Shown here: positions 1-12,419 of the stretch, piece after piece
How the letters are laid out: every line of letters begins with the position of its first letter
Position numbering within the stretch: position 1 is the first letter of the stretch
From: Nemertoderma westbladi
Lineage: Eukaryota > Xenacoelomorpha > Nemertodermatida > Nemertodermatidae
Assembly: GCA_032718475.1 (NCBI GenBank)
Contig: JAUCBJ010002063.1
Coordinates: 1-24,175, forward strand
DNA: 24,175 bases
Reading direction: 5' to 3'
Position numbers and translations under genes: made by a program
The notes under the pieces: model-generated
What the model was told of the DNA's origin: nothing
The model's database searches: none
Seen by the model: the letters and a program-made list of their open reading frames with translations, nothing else

Positions 1-27
1 CTTTATAGATGTAGACGTTGTAGAACG

Positions 28-245
28 CCCATGTGAAGAATACCAGGATTTCACGTTTCGCTCGACTTTTTATTGGAATTTTTTTTTATGAAGATTTTTT
101 TTTTTAATTTATATTTATTAAGTGTTTTATAGCGCTTATTTCTGTCTTATAACCTGTACATATACTAATTCGTTTATTGTTTTGGTTAGATTCAGCCCTT
201 CTGTAACCTGTGCTTTTGGTGAAAACCTAGTATTCTTCACTTGGG
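28..245. mobile_element. Small MITE-like element with terminal inverted repeats
   Basis: The left end reads CCCATGTGAAGAATACCAGG (28-47). The right end (226-245) is its reverse complement with two mismatches in 20. The 218-bp interior is AT-rich and has no coding capacity. The outer end recurs at 3507-3526, and the inner part from about 107 recurs at 15881-16013, so this is a dispersed family. Short size, inverted termini and lack of ORF fit a non-autonomous DNA element. No target-site duplication was recognised, so the element class is inferred. Confidence 0.5.
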
Positions 246-367
246 GGGTAACTGCAAAGTGAAATATAACGGCAGAAACTCTGGTTGGTAGGCCTATTGT
301 TATTTTTCACATGGGCCTTGCAGAATGTTAGAGTACAAAACAAAATCTCCTGAAGAAGACCTGTATA

Positions 368-3300
368 CCCATCTACAAAAAAACACATGCCCCCCGGTCC
401 CATGTACAATTGTTAAAAATACATGCCCTCCAGCTCCCATGTACAAAACACATGCTCCCCAGCTCCCATGTACAAAACACATGCCCCCAGCTCCCTTGTA
501 CAATTGTACACAACACATGCCCCCCAGCTCCATGTACAAAACACATGCCCCCAGCTCCATGTACAAAACACATGCCCCCCAGCTCCATGTACAAAACACA
601 TGCCCCCAGCTCTATGTACAAAACACATGCCCCCAGCTCCATGTACAAAACACATGCCCCCCCCCCAGCTCCCATGTACAAAACACAATACCCCACCCCC
701 CAGCTCCCGTGTACAAAACACATGCCGCCCGCAGCTCCCATGTACAATTGTACAAAACACTTGCCCCCAGCTCCCATGTACAAAACACATGCCCCCAGCT
801 CCATGTACAAAACACATGCCCCCTAGCTCCCATATACAAAACACATGCCCCCCAGCTCCCATGTACAAAACACATGCCCCCAGCTCCTATGTCCATAACA
901 CATGCCCCCATATCCATGTACAAAACACATGCCCCCCAGCTCTGAGCTCCCGTGTACAAAACACATGCCCACAGCTCCATGTACAAAACACATGCCCCAC
1001 AGCTCTGAGCTCCCGTGTACAAAACACATGGCGCACAGCTCCCATGTACAAAACACATGCCCCCCATCTCCCATGTACAAAACACATGCCCCCAGCTCCC
1101 ATGTACATAACACATGCCCCCCATCTCCATGTACAAAACACATGCCCCCCAGCTCTATGTACAAAACACATGCCCCACAGCTCCCATGTACAAAACACAT
1201 GCCACCCAGCTCCCATGTACAAAACACATGCCCCCCAGCTCCCATGTACAAAACACATGCCCCCCAGCTCCCATGTACAAAACACATGCCCCCCAGCTCC
1301 CATGTACAAAACACATGCCCCCCAGCTCCCATGTGAAAAACACATGCCCCCCAGCTCCCATGTGAAAAACACATGCCCCCCAGCTCCATGTACAAAACAC
1401 ATGCCCCACAGCTCTGAGCTCCCGTGTACAAAACACATGGCGCACAGCTCCCATGTACAAAACACATTCCCCCAGCTCCATGTACAAAACACATGCCCCC
1501 CAGCTCCATGTACAAAACACATGCCCCACAGCTCCCATGTACAAAACACATGTCACCCAGCTCCCATGTACATAACACATGCCACCCAGCTCCCATGTAC
1601 AAAACACGTGCCCCCCAGCTCCATGTACATAACACATACCACCCAGCTCCCATGTACAAAACACATGCCCCCCAGCTCCCATGTGAAAAACACATGCCCC
1701 CCAGCTCCCATGTGAAAAACACATGCCCCCCAGCTCCATGTACAAAACACATGCCCCACAGCTCTGAGCTCCCGTGTACAAAACACATGGCGCACAGCTC
1801 CCATGTACAAAACACATTCCCCCAGCTCCATGTACAAAACACATGCCCCCCAGCTCCATGTACAAAACACATGCCCCACAGCTCCCATGTACAAAACACA
1901 TGTCACCCAGCTCCCATGTACAAAACACATGCCCCCCAGCTCCCATGTACAAAACACATGCCCCCCAGCTCCCATGTACAAAACACATGCCCCCCAGCTC
2001 CCATGTGAAAAACACATGCCCCCCAGCTCCCATGTGAAAAACACATGCCCCCCAGCTCCATGTACAAAACACATGCCCCACAGCTCTGAGCTCCCGTGTA
2101 CAAAACACATGGCGCACAGCTCCCATGTACAAAACACATTCCCCCAGCTCCATGTACAAAACACATGCCCCCCAGCTCCATGTACAAAACACATGCCCCA
2201 CAGCTCCCATGTACAAAACACATGCCCCCCAGCTCCCATGTGAAAAACACATGCCCCCCAGCTCCCATGTGAAAAACACATGCCCCCCAGCTCCATGTAC
2301 AAAACACATGCCCCACAGCTCTGAGCTCCCGTGTACAAAACACATGGCGCACAGCTCCCATGTACAAAACACATTCCCCCAGCTCCATGTACAAAACACA
2401 TGCCCCCCAGCTCCATGTACAAAACACATGCCCCACAGCTCCCATGTACAAAACACATGTCACCCAGCTCCCATGTACATAACACATGCCACCCAGCTCC
2501 CATGTACAAAACACGTGCCCCCAGCTCCCATGTACAAAACACATGCCACCCAGCTCCCATGTACAAAACACGTGCCCCCAGCTCCCATGTACAAAACACA
2601 TGCCACCCAGCTCCCATGTACAAAACACGTGCCCCCAGCTCCCATGTACAAAACACGTGCCCCCAGCTCCCATGTACAAAACACATGCCACCCAGCTCCC
2701 ATGTACAAAACACATGTCACCCAGCTCCCATGTACATAACACATGCCACCCAGCTCCCATGTACAAAACACATGCCCCCCAGCTCCCATGTACAAAACAC
2801 ATGCCCCCCAGCTCCCATGTACAAAACACATGCCCCCCAGCTCCCATGTGAAAAACACATGCCCCCCAGCTCCCATGTGAAAAACACATGCCCCCCAGCT
2901 CCATGTACAAAACACATGCCCCACAGCTCTGAGCTCCCGTGTACAAAACACATGGCGCACAGCTCCCATGTACAAAACACATTCCCCCAGCTCCATGTAC
3001 AAAACACATGCCCCCCAGCTCCATGTACAAAACACATGCCCCACAGCTCCCATGTACAAAACACATGTCACCCAGCTCCCATGTACATAACACATGCCAC
3101 CCAGCTCCCATGTACAAAACACATTCCCCCAGCTCCATGTACAAAACACATGCCCCCCAGCTCCATGTACAAAACACATGCCCCACAGCTCCCATGTACA
3201 AAACACATGTCACCCAGCTCCCATGTACATAACACATGCCACCCAGCTCCCATGTACAAAACACGTGCCCCCAGCTCCCATGTACAAAACACATGCCCCC

Positions 3301-3472
3301 CAGCTCCCATGTACAAAACACATGCCCCCAGCTCTATGTACAAAACACATGCCCCCAGCTCCATGTACAAAACACAATACCCCACCCCCCAGCTCCCATG
3401 TACAAAACACAATACCCCACCCCCCAGCTCCCATGTACAAAACACATGCCGCCCGCAGCTCCCATGTACAAA
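368..3472. repeat. Minisatellite array, ~29-bp unit, about 105-110 copies
   Basis: The unit has the core CATGTACAAAACACATG followed by 4-6 C and CAGCTC. Units vary from about 27 to 30 bp, mainly in the length of the C run and CTC versus CTCCC. Recurrent variants include a TGTGAAAAACAC form, a form with an extra GAGCTC followed by CATGGCGCAC, and CACGTG or CATGTCACC forms. Larger blocks are themselves repeated: the GCGCAC landmark falls at 1031, 1440, 1790, 2112, 2347 and 2955. The core holds a short inverted repeat (CATGT/ACATG). Most frames on both strands lack stops, which creates many overlapping ORFs that I do not consider genes. The array probably lies in an intron of, or upstream of, the Rheb-like gene. 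Confidence 0.97.
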
Positions 3473-3506
3473 TCAAAGCCTACCATGTAAAGAACCACTA
3501 TCCCAG

Positions 3507-3585
3507 CCCATGTGAAGAATACCAGGTTTCCCCTTTTTCACTTTTCGGTCATTCTATTGGAATTTTGCATCTGAAGATTCATCTT
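3507..3585. repeat. Second copy of the MITE-like element end
   Basis: CCCATGTGAAGAATACCAGG at 3507-3526 is identical to 28-47. Similarity continues through TATTGGAATTTT and GAAGATT. The stretch 3479-3506 looks like a decayed 29-bp unit, so the array runs into this element end without a clear boundary. No matching right-hand terminus was seen downstream. It is probably a fragment. Confidence 0.55.
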
Positions 3586-4594
3586 TGATCCATCCCTCTC
3601 CGTGGGAAAATCGACGCAAACGGCTGATTATTCCATAAATTAAACTGTAACTTGTTCCATCGATTTTCGTTTAGTGTTGTGGTTAGAATAATGTGCCACT
3701 ATAACGGCTGCCCGTTTACCTTAATTTATAATTTAACAATGAGACGACGTTAACCTTGCACCCCCCCCCCCCCCTGTTTTAGTGGGTAACAAATTTGTGA
3801 ACCACAAATTGGATACTATTCCATGACTCAGCTGTTTTCTGTATACAATTCCAATACACCTTTCTATTATCTCATTTTATCTCTTTCTTGGAAACTATGC
3901 CAGTTACCCTGCTCATACAATTATAATTCTCCTTTCTTTTCCCTTTGCCTTCATATTGTACCCATAAACTATCTGATTCGGCGTGATAGTGTTGTGCGTT
4001 ATGAGGCAAAGTCCGCAGACTTTAGAGGAAGACGCAGTATATAATATATTTATGACCCGTTTGTGGCAAAGCCAATGAAAAACGTCCATTAATGGGGTTT
4101 CCACTTAATTATATTTGAATTAATATAAGATTAACAATGTGTTTGTTTTGGGCTTGGCCCACTAAAAGTAACAATATATATTATTGCTCATCCCACCCCG
4201 TTCCAAATAATATGCATGTCATATCCAAATAGTCTCTGTTACATCATGGCAGGTGCTGATGATCACTATAATAATTTTTTGACAATTCTTTAAAGGGCCT
4301 TTTTCAATTGTTTCTAGCTAAATATTGATTGAATGCGAAATTAAAAAGGTTGTCCCACCCATTATAAACAGTCGGAACGTCAAACTAACAACGACTATTT
4401 CAAATCCACAATGGTCTTATTTTGATTTGTAGTATAACAATTAGGGAGGGGTGGGGGACCTGATATTTAATTGGAAGTGATCTGATACACCCGCCATATT
4501 CCATTGCAACTCGTGTCCGGATAATCCGAGTCTGGACACCTCAGTTCGGATTCGGACACTTCGTGTATCACAATCTACGTATAAAATCTATGGG
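3586..4594. other. Non-coding stretch, no gene recognised
   Basis: AT-rich DNA of about 1 kb. ORFs of 60-73 codons occur on both strands but have no recognisable motifs, and no upstream Rheb-type exon (switch region or DTAG motif) was found. Two small items are visible: a C14 run at 3761-3774 and the inverted repeat CGGATAATCCG at 4518-4528. The segment 3640-3790 loosely resembles 6520-6660. It is probably intronic to the Rheb-like gene, but that is inferred. Confidence 0.6.
3761..3774. repeat. Poly-C tract, 14 C
   Basis: A homopolymer of 14 C between an AT-rich segment and TGTTTTAGTGGG. It is a likely length-variable or assembly-error site. Confidence 0.95.
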
Positions 4595-4750
4595 TAAAAC
4601 ACTAGAGTCTTATACCCCACAAACTAACAAAAAACATAGGATCAGGACATTACGCCCATAGTAGTGCTCAGCCCTAAGGCCATCAAAAAACAACACAAAC
4701 AATACAAACAAACATATTAAAACATGCTCAACATACAAGTATGTATCGCA

Positions 4751-4770
4751 CCCTAACCCTAACCCTAACC
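4751..4770 (-). repeat. Telomere-like repeat in left arm
   Basis: CCCTAACCCTAACCCTAACC equals three TTAGGG units read on the minus strand. It pairs with 5435-5454 in the right arm of the foldback element. Confidence 0.9.
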
Positions 4771-5434
4771 GCCATACACTAAATGATACCGGTATATACT
4801 GCACAAAATCTAAGCCTATATTCTATAAGAAAATATATGACAATTTTGTCGCCCTGAAAATGGTAGAACTAGGGCAAAAATAATGAATTTGTGAAAAATA
4901 TGGTTGCGTTTCGGTGTCTTATACCAGTACGCGCTAATCCTCGACACCATCGTCAACTGGACAGGGATTTAGCCAAGCCTATCTATATTGCACCAATGAC
5001 CTAAACAATCGCACAATGAACTCTGTTACCACTGAAAATTGTAAAATCTAATATATTTTTTATACTGTGTGTGTGTTTGCCCCAGCAACCTACCAGTTTT
5101 TCCATGGTATCATTGATTTACTTACTGTATAGGGTTCCAATGTTCTGTGGTCTGATGTCCGTTTGGGATAGGTGGTAACAGAGTTCATTGTGTGATTTTT
5201 TAGGTCATTGGTGCAATATAGATAGGCTTGGCTAATTCCCTGTCCAGCTGACGATGGTGTCGAGGATTAGCGCGTACTGGTCCTAGACACTGAAACGCAA
5301 CCATATATTTCACAAATTAATTGGTTTTGCCTTAGTCCTACCCTTTTCACGGCGACAAAATTGTCATATATTTTCTTATAGAATATAGGCTTAGATATTG
5401 TGCAGTATACTACCGGTATCATTTAGTGTATGGC

Positions 5435-5454
5435 GGTTAGGGTTAGGGTTAGGG
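5435..5454 (+). repeat. Telomere-like repeat in right arm
   Basis: GGTTAGGGTTAGGGTTAGGG is the mirror of 4751-4770. It is the metazoan telomere motif at an interstitial site inside the foldback element. Confidence 0.9.
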
Positions 5455-5782
5455 TGCGATACATACTTGTATGTTGAGCATGTTTAAATATATTTTGTTT
5501 TTTGTTTATGTCGTTTTTGTTTGTATTGTTTGTGTTGTTTTTTGATGGCCTTAGGGCTGAGCACTACTTTGGGCGTAATGTCCTGATCCTATGTTTTTTG
5601 TTAGTTTGTGGGGTATAAGACTCTAGTGTTTTAGTCAGTATGTCGGTACATTCAATTATCATACAATCTACGTATTACATATAATATATAAAACTTGTTG
5701 TTTTTCACAAACTCCGTCAACTCCCCACTTAAACCCAATTAAATTTCAACCGTCGTTATAATTGTTATTGTTGTTATTTTAG

Positions 5783-6127
5783 GTCGGAGGTTACGGCGTT
5801 GACTTCCACGGATATATAATCGTTTTCTCAATCGCCTCCGAACGAAGTTTCGAAGTGGCAAAGACTATATACTCTAATCTTATAACACATTGCGGTCCGG
5901 CGGTGCCTTTAGTTCTAGTCGGAAACAAATCGGATCTCTCGGAGAACCGAATTATTTCTCCTGAAGAAGGCCGGAAACTCGCTAGTCAGTGGGGCTGTCA
6001 GTACTACGAGTCCTCTGCGAAACAACGACACAACGTCGAGAACGTCTTCCACGAGATTGTCCACAAGATTGAACGCAACATCCAGGGGCCTACCGCGGCC
6101 CCAAAGTCGAACTGTGTACTCCAGTGA
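5783..6127 (+). CDS. Rheb-like Ras-family small GTPase, terminal exon
   Basis: The exon follows a 3' splice site (TTGTTGTTATTTTAG, ending at 5782). The in-frame triplet before it is TAG, so the exon cannot start earlier. It encodes 114 residues and ends at TGA 6125-6127. Visible motifs are the strand segment GYIIVFSI (residues 10-17), the guanine-specificity G4 box NKSD (48-51), the G5 box SSAK (77-80), a variable tail, and a C-terminal CaaX box CVLQ (111-114), which predicts prenylation and membrane attachment. The run of GYI-VFS, SFEV, an ISPEEG helix and the length of the tail match Rheb, the activator of mTORC1, better than Ras or Rap; another Ras subfamily remains possible. The P-loop, switch regions and DTAG box must lie on upstream exons not found here. 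The MTG1 start codon follows 231 bp downstream on the same strand. No canonical AATAAA is seen in that gap. Confidence 0.85.
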   Translation, partial: VGGYGVDFHGYIIVFSIASERSFEVAKTIYSNLITHCGPAVPLVLVGNKSDLSENRIISPEEGRKLASQWGCQYYESSAKQRHNVENVFHEIVHKIERNIQGPTAAPKSNCVLQ

Positions 6128-6358
6128 TTGCCCGACCCACTCCATACCTCGGAAACCTTCGTTATTTATTTTTGTAAAACAACCGTTAGCTTCTAATCAT
6201 TTGAACTTTTCATAAAACTACGTCCGTCCATATTGAACAGCATTTTATTCAGTTATCATACAATATTTTGGTTAAATTATATACCACAAACTTATTCGAC
6301 GGGATTGTTGAATTCCTTTGAGGAATTTTCGTCTACTGCCGGAGTTTACACGACTGTA
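6128..6358. other. Short intergenic gap: 3'UTR of Rheb-like gene and 5' region of MTG1
   Basis: Only 231 bp separate the Rheb-like stop from the MTG1 ATG, so the first gene's polyadenylation site and the second's promoter must share it unless transcripts overlap. No AATAAA or ATTAAA is present; CATAAA near 6211 and T-rich TTTATTTATT near 6163 are weak candidates. A TATA-like TTATATA lies at 6277-6283. These assignments are tentative. Confidence 0.45.
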
Positions 6359-6446
6359 ATGGCCGGTAAACAGTTAACCAAGTTCCGTCAATCTTTCCCA
6401 TACCCTTCTCGCGTGGGTAATTGGTTCCCTAGTCATATGAAAACAA
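6359..6446 (+). CDS. MTG1: MTG1 mitochondrial GTPase, exon 1 (start codon exon)
   Basis: The ATG at 6359 has G at -3 and G at +4, a good initiation context, and is the only ATG in the upstream open frame. The exon encodes 29 residues plus one base and ends at the donor A|GTGAGT (6446/6447). The N-terminus has K and R residues and no acidic residue, as expected of a mitochondrial targeting peptide. Residues 22-27 are WFPSHM, corresponding to the conserved WFPGHM that opens the YlqF/RbgA/MTG1 family domain. Joining the final A to the first two bases of exon 2 gives an Asn codon, and the spacing from WFP-HM to VDC-IEVHDAR then equals that of vertebrate MTG1 residue for residue. MTG1 is a mitochondrial GTPase that assists large-subunit mitoribosome assembly. 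The exon is small, so the call rests mainly on the join. Confidence 0.8.
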
Positions 6447-7440
6447 GTGAGTTTTATTCGTAGCAAATATATATAACGGGTGTAACCGATAGGCAGACAA
6501 GCACAGCCAACTACGACAAATTAAATTGTAACATCTACTTTTGACTCATTTATTTTATTGTTTTGGATAGAATAACCTACTACTCAGTACTCACTGTAAC
6601 CTGTTCCTTTCCCTCAATTTATAATTAATATTAAAGAGCGTTAATAATTGGGTGTAGTTGCCGGTTGTTGGTATTTGTCAAATGCGAACTATTTAATTCA
6701 GGAATGTATTACTTTAATTTTAAATTGTTCGTTTGTTGTTTTTGGTACTGATTTATTTATCTAACAGGTATATAATGGTCAGTCGCCCATTTCATGTTTT
6801 ACCATGTAAAGTAATTGTTTTCAAATGTCGAGTTTTACAAGTCCCACCTATTGGCGTCACGGGTTCGATCCCTAGCCACGGCGCATATCTTATTGCCTCA
6901 TTAATTGTCACAGACTTTGTGCGTAACCCCCGGCCAAAGAAAACTTTACTTTTACTTAATTTTTCCCAGGTTATAATCGTATAATCGTGTCCGTGTTCTG
7001 TACACCAATTTGCCATAGGAATGAATATCATATACAATCCGGACTGATGGGGATTGATGGCCGAAGTAGGTAGGGCTTGGCTATTCCCAAATGTTATAAA
7101 TTTTACTGGTTACAGAAATAGCGCTTAATCGATAGTTGATTATTATTGCTGTGTTGTAGGAACTTTGAGGCAAATTGAGGCCCTGTGAACAATGTACACA
7201 ATGGTGGGCGTTCTAAGAATTTGTGTCTGCGACCATCTAGTATTACAGTGTAGCAGATGGTCGATTTCCCCATAAAGAGAATCATACGAATTATATTATT
7301 GTCATTTGAGTGCAATAATGCGTATGACTTACTGACTATGAATTTCGACCAGACTTGTAAATTACAGAGGAAGCCATGAGGTAAACAAATTACTGTGTAC
7401 TTTATTGTAAATGTCAATGTAGCCTCGACCTCGCATACAA
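6447..7440. other. MTG1 intron 1, 5' part
   Basis: Intron 1 runs from GTGAGT at 6447 to the acceptor ending at 16143 (9,697 bp). This first kilobase has no recognisable gene. The segment 6520-6660 weakly resembles the dispersed repeat at 105-240 and 3640-3790. GGGTTCGATCCC at 6861-6872 looks like a pol III B box. Confidence 0.6.
6776..6885 (+). repeat. Possible tRNA-derived SINE remnant
   Basis: GGGTTCGATCCC (6861-6872) matches the tRNA B-box/T-loop consensus, and TGGTCAGTCGCC (6776-6787) is a loose A-box candidate. The A-to-B spacing of about 85 bp is longer than in a tRNA, no cloverleaf could be drawn, and no second copy was seen in the window. Confidence 0.25.
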
Positions 7441-7551
7441 GGACTGGATACTGACATTGTAGGCCAGAATACCGAAGAGGTAGGCCAGAATACTGACAAT
7501 CTAGGCCCGAATACCGAACCGAAAATCTAGGTGGGAATACCGACAATGCAG
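7441..7551. repeat. Degenerate 21-bp minisatellite, about 5 copies
   Basis: Units resemble GTAGGCCAGAATACCGACAA with several substitutions and spacing changes. The same unit, better preserved, forms the array at 11700-11893 in the same orientation. Confidence 0.85.
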
Positions 7552-11348
<3,797 letters not shown>

Positions 11349-11699
11349 TTTCGTGCCATTTTAGCATATGTCCAAAACTGCCCCAATGAATCGGATATGA
11401 TATGAGTCCTATTCGTGATCAGCATCCCGGAAAACACCTAATGCCATAAAATCAGTTTGACCGATATATACCGCAAATAAATTAATTTTAGCGAGCCATA
11501 AAAACTTGAAAATTTTCTTTCGAAAAATATTGGAGATGAGTGCCAGAATGGGACCACAGCACAAAAACTAACATAGCTAAGTTTTTGGCGTTTGCGCTGG
11601 TGGATATAGATAGCCCATTTAATTTTAAGAAAAGATACTCAATCTGGGTTTTCCCACCAGATCTCAAAGATACAGATGATTCCGAATACTCACATAGTC
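11349..11699. other. Intron 1 segment between arrays
   Basis: No gene is seen. It contains GCCATAAAATCAGTTTGA at 11443-11460, 17/18 identical to 8276-8293, and TCGTGATCAGC at 11413-11423, the reverse complement of 7916-7926. These tie it to the left flank of the hexamer array. Confidence 0.55.
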
Positions 11700-11893
11700 G
11701 GTAGGTCAGAATACCGACAATGTAGGACAGAATACCGACAATGTAGTACAGAATACCGACAATGTAGGCCATAATACCGACAATGTAGGCCAGAATACCG
11801 ACAATGTAGGCCAGAATACCGACAAGGTAGGCCACAATACCGACAATATAGGCACGAATACCGACAATGTAGGCCAGAATACTGACAATGTTT
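11700..11893. repeat. 21-bp minisatellite, about 9 copies
   Basis: Well-conserved units of GTAGGCCAGAATACCGACAA plus T repeat nine times from about 11701 to 11890. The same unit occurs at 7441-7551. The minus-strand open frames through it are repeat artefacts. Confidence 0.95.
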
Positions 11894-12419
11894 CCTGAAT
11901 GAATTCTTACAACCCAGAGCCGACAACACCAAAGTTCCCGTAGAAAGATTGGTTTCCTGTGGAAGATCAAGACAAAAAGTGTTTAGTTTGGTTCTGGGAA
12001 ATTCACAATACGAACACAATGACAGGGGCAATTGTGTTATTTTTGAATGCTTAAATCGAAGGCCATGTAGTGTACACGGACCCGTAGGTTAGTAGGTCAC
12101 TGTACATAGTTACCGGAGGTTCGTGGTAAGCCTTTTATGCTTCTGATGATATTTAAGCTTGGCGACATCTGTGTTTGGTATTGTTATTCGGTTAATGTTA
12201 ACCCGGAAATAGCGGTCAGTCCGCTGACCCCGGGTTTGAACGGTGATAATGCGGCCGGCAGCGTTATGGAATGTGGACCAGCTGGTTGGGTTAACTAATG
12301 TCACACTGAACTACCTAACTGTACCTATTGTTGTCGTCCAATGACCCATGTGTCGGATGGCAGTGCAGTTTGATTAATATAAATCCAAAACGAAACTTAA
12401 TGGTCCAGTAATGTATTTC
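11894..12419. other. Intron 1 segment, no gene recognised
   Basis: About 530 bp of mixed-composition sequence. A 64-codon minus-strand ORF (12110-12304) has no recognisable motif. Confidence 0.55.

Larger units (their letters stand above)
4595..5633. mobile_element. Foldback element with long imperfect inverted repeats
   Basis: The left arm (4595-5032) and right arm (5172-5633) are reverse complements with scattered mismatches and small indels, separated by a 139-bp loop. The outermost matching bases are TAAAACACTAGAGTC on the left and their complement on the right. Each arm carries three telomere-like repeats: CCCTAA units at 4751-4770 and GGTTAG units at 5435-5454. No transposase or other credible coding sequence is present. 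The 12-mer CAATCTACGTAT occurs outside both ends (4571-4582 and 5664-5675). The structure fits a foldback or long-TIR non-autonomous element, or a palindromic duplication. The family is not recognised. Confidence 0.8.

Noticed and set aside
368-3472. CRISPR-like array interpretation
   Set aside because: There are no unique spacers between regular repeats; the units are head-to-tail variants in a metazoan context.
423-3588. Many overlapping ORFs of 60-472 codons on both strands in the 29-bp array
   Set aside because: The unit lacks stops in most frames and is not a multiple of three, so one peptide phrase appears in all frames. This is a repeat artefact and not a gene family.
3823-4044. 73-codon ORF as an upstream Rheb exon
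   Set aside because: It has no switch-region or DTAG motif, no convincing splice sites, and AT-rich random-looking composition.
4751-5454. True telomere or chromosome end
   Set aside because: There are only three TTAGGG units on each side, in mirrored positions inside a foldback element, with genes continuing to the right.
6861-6872. A functional tRNA gene around GGGTTCGATCCC
   Set aside because: No acceptor stem, anticodon arm or correctly spaced A box could be drawn.
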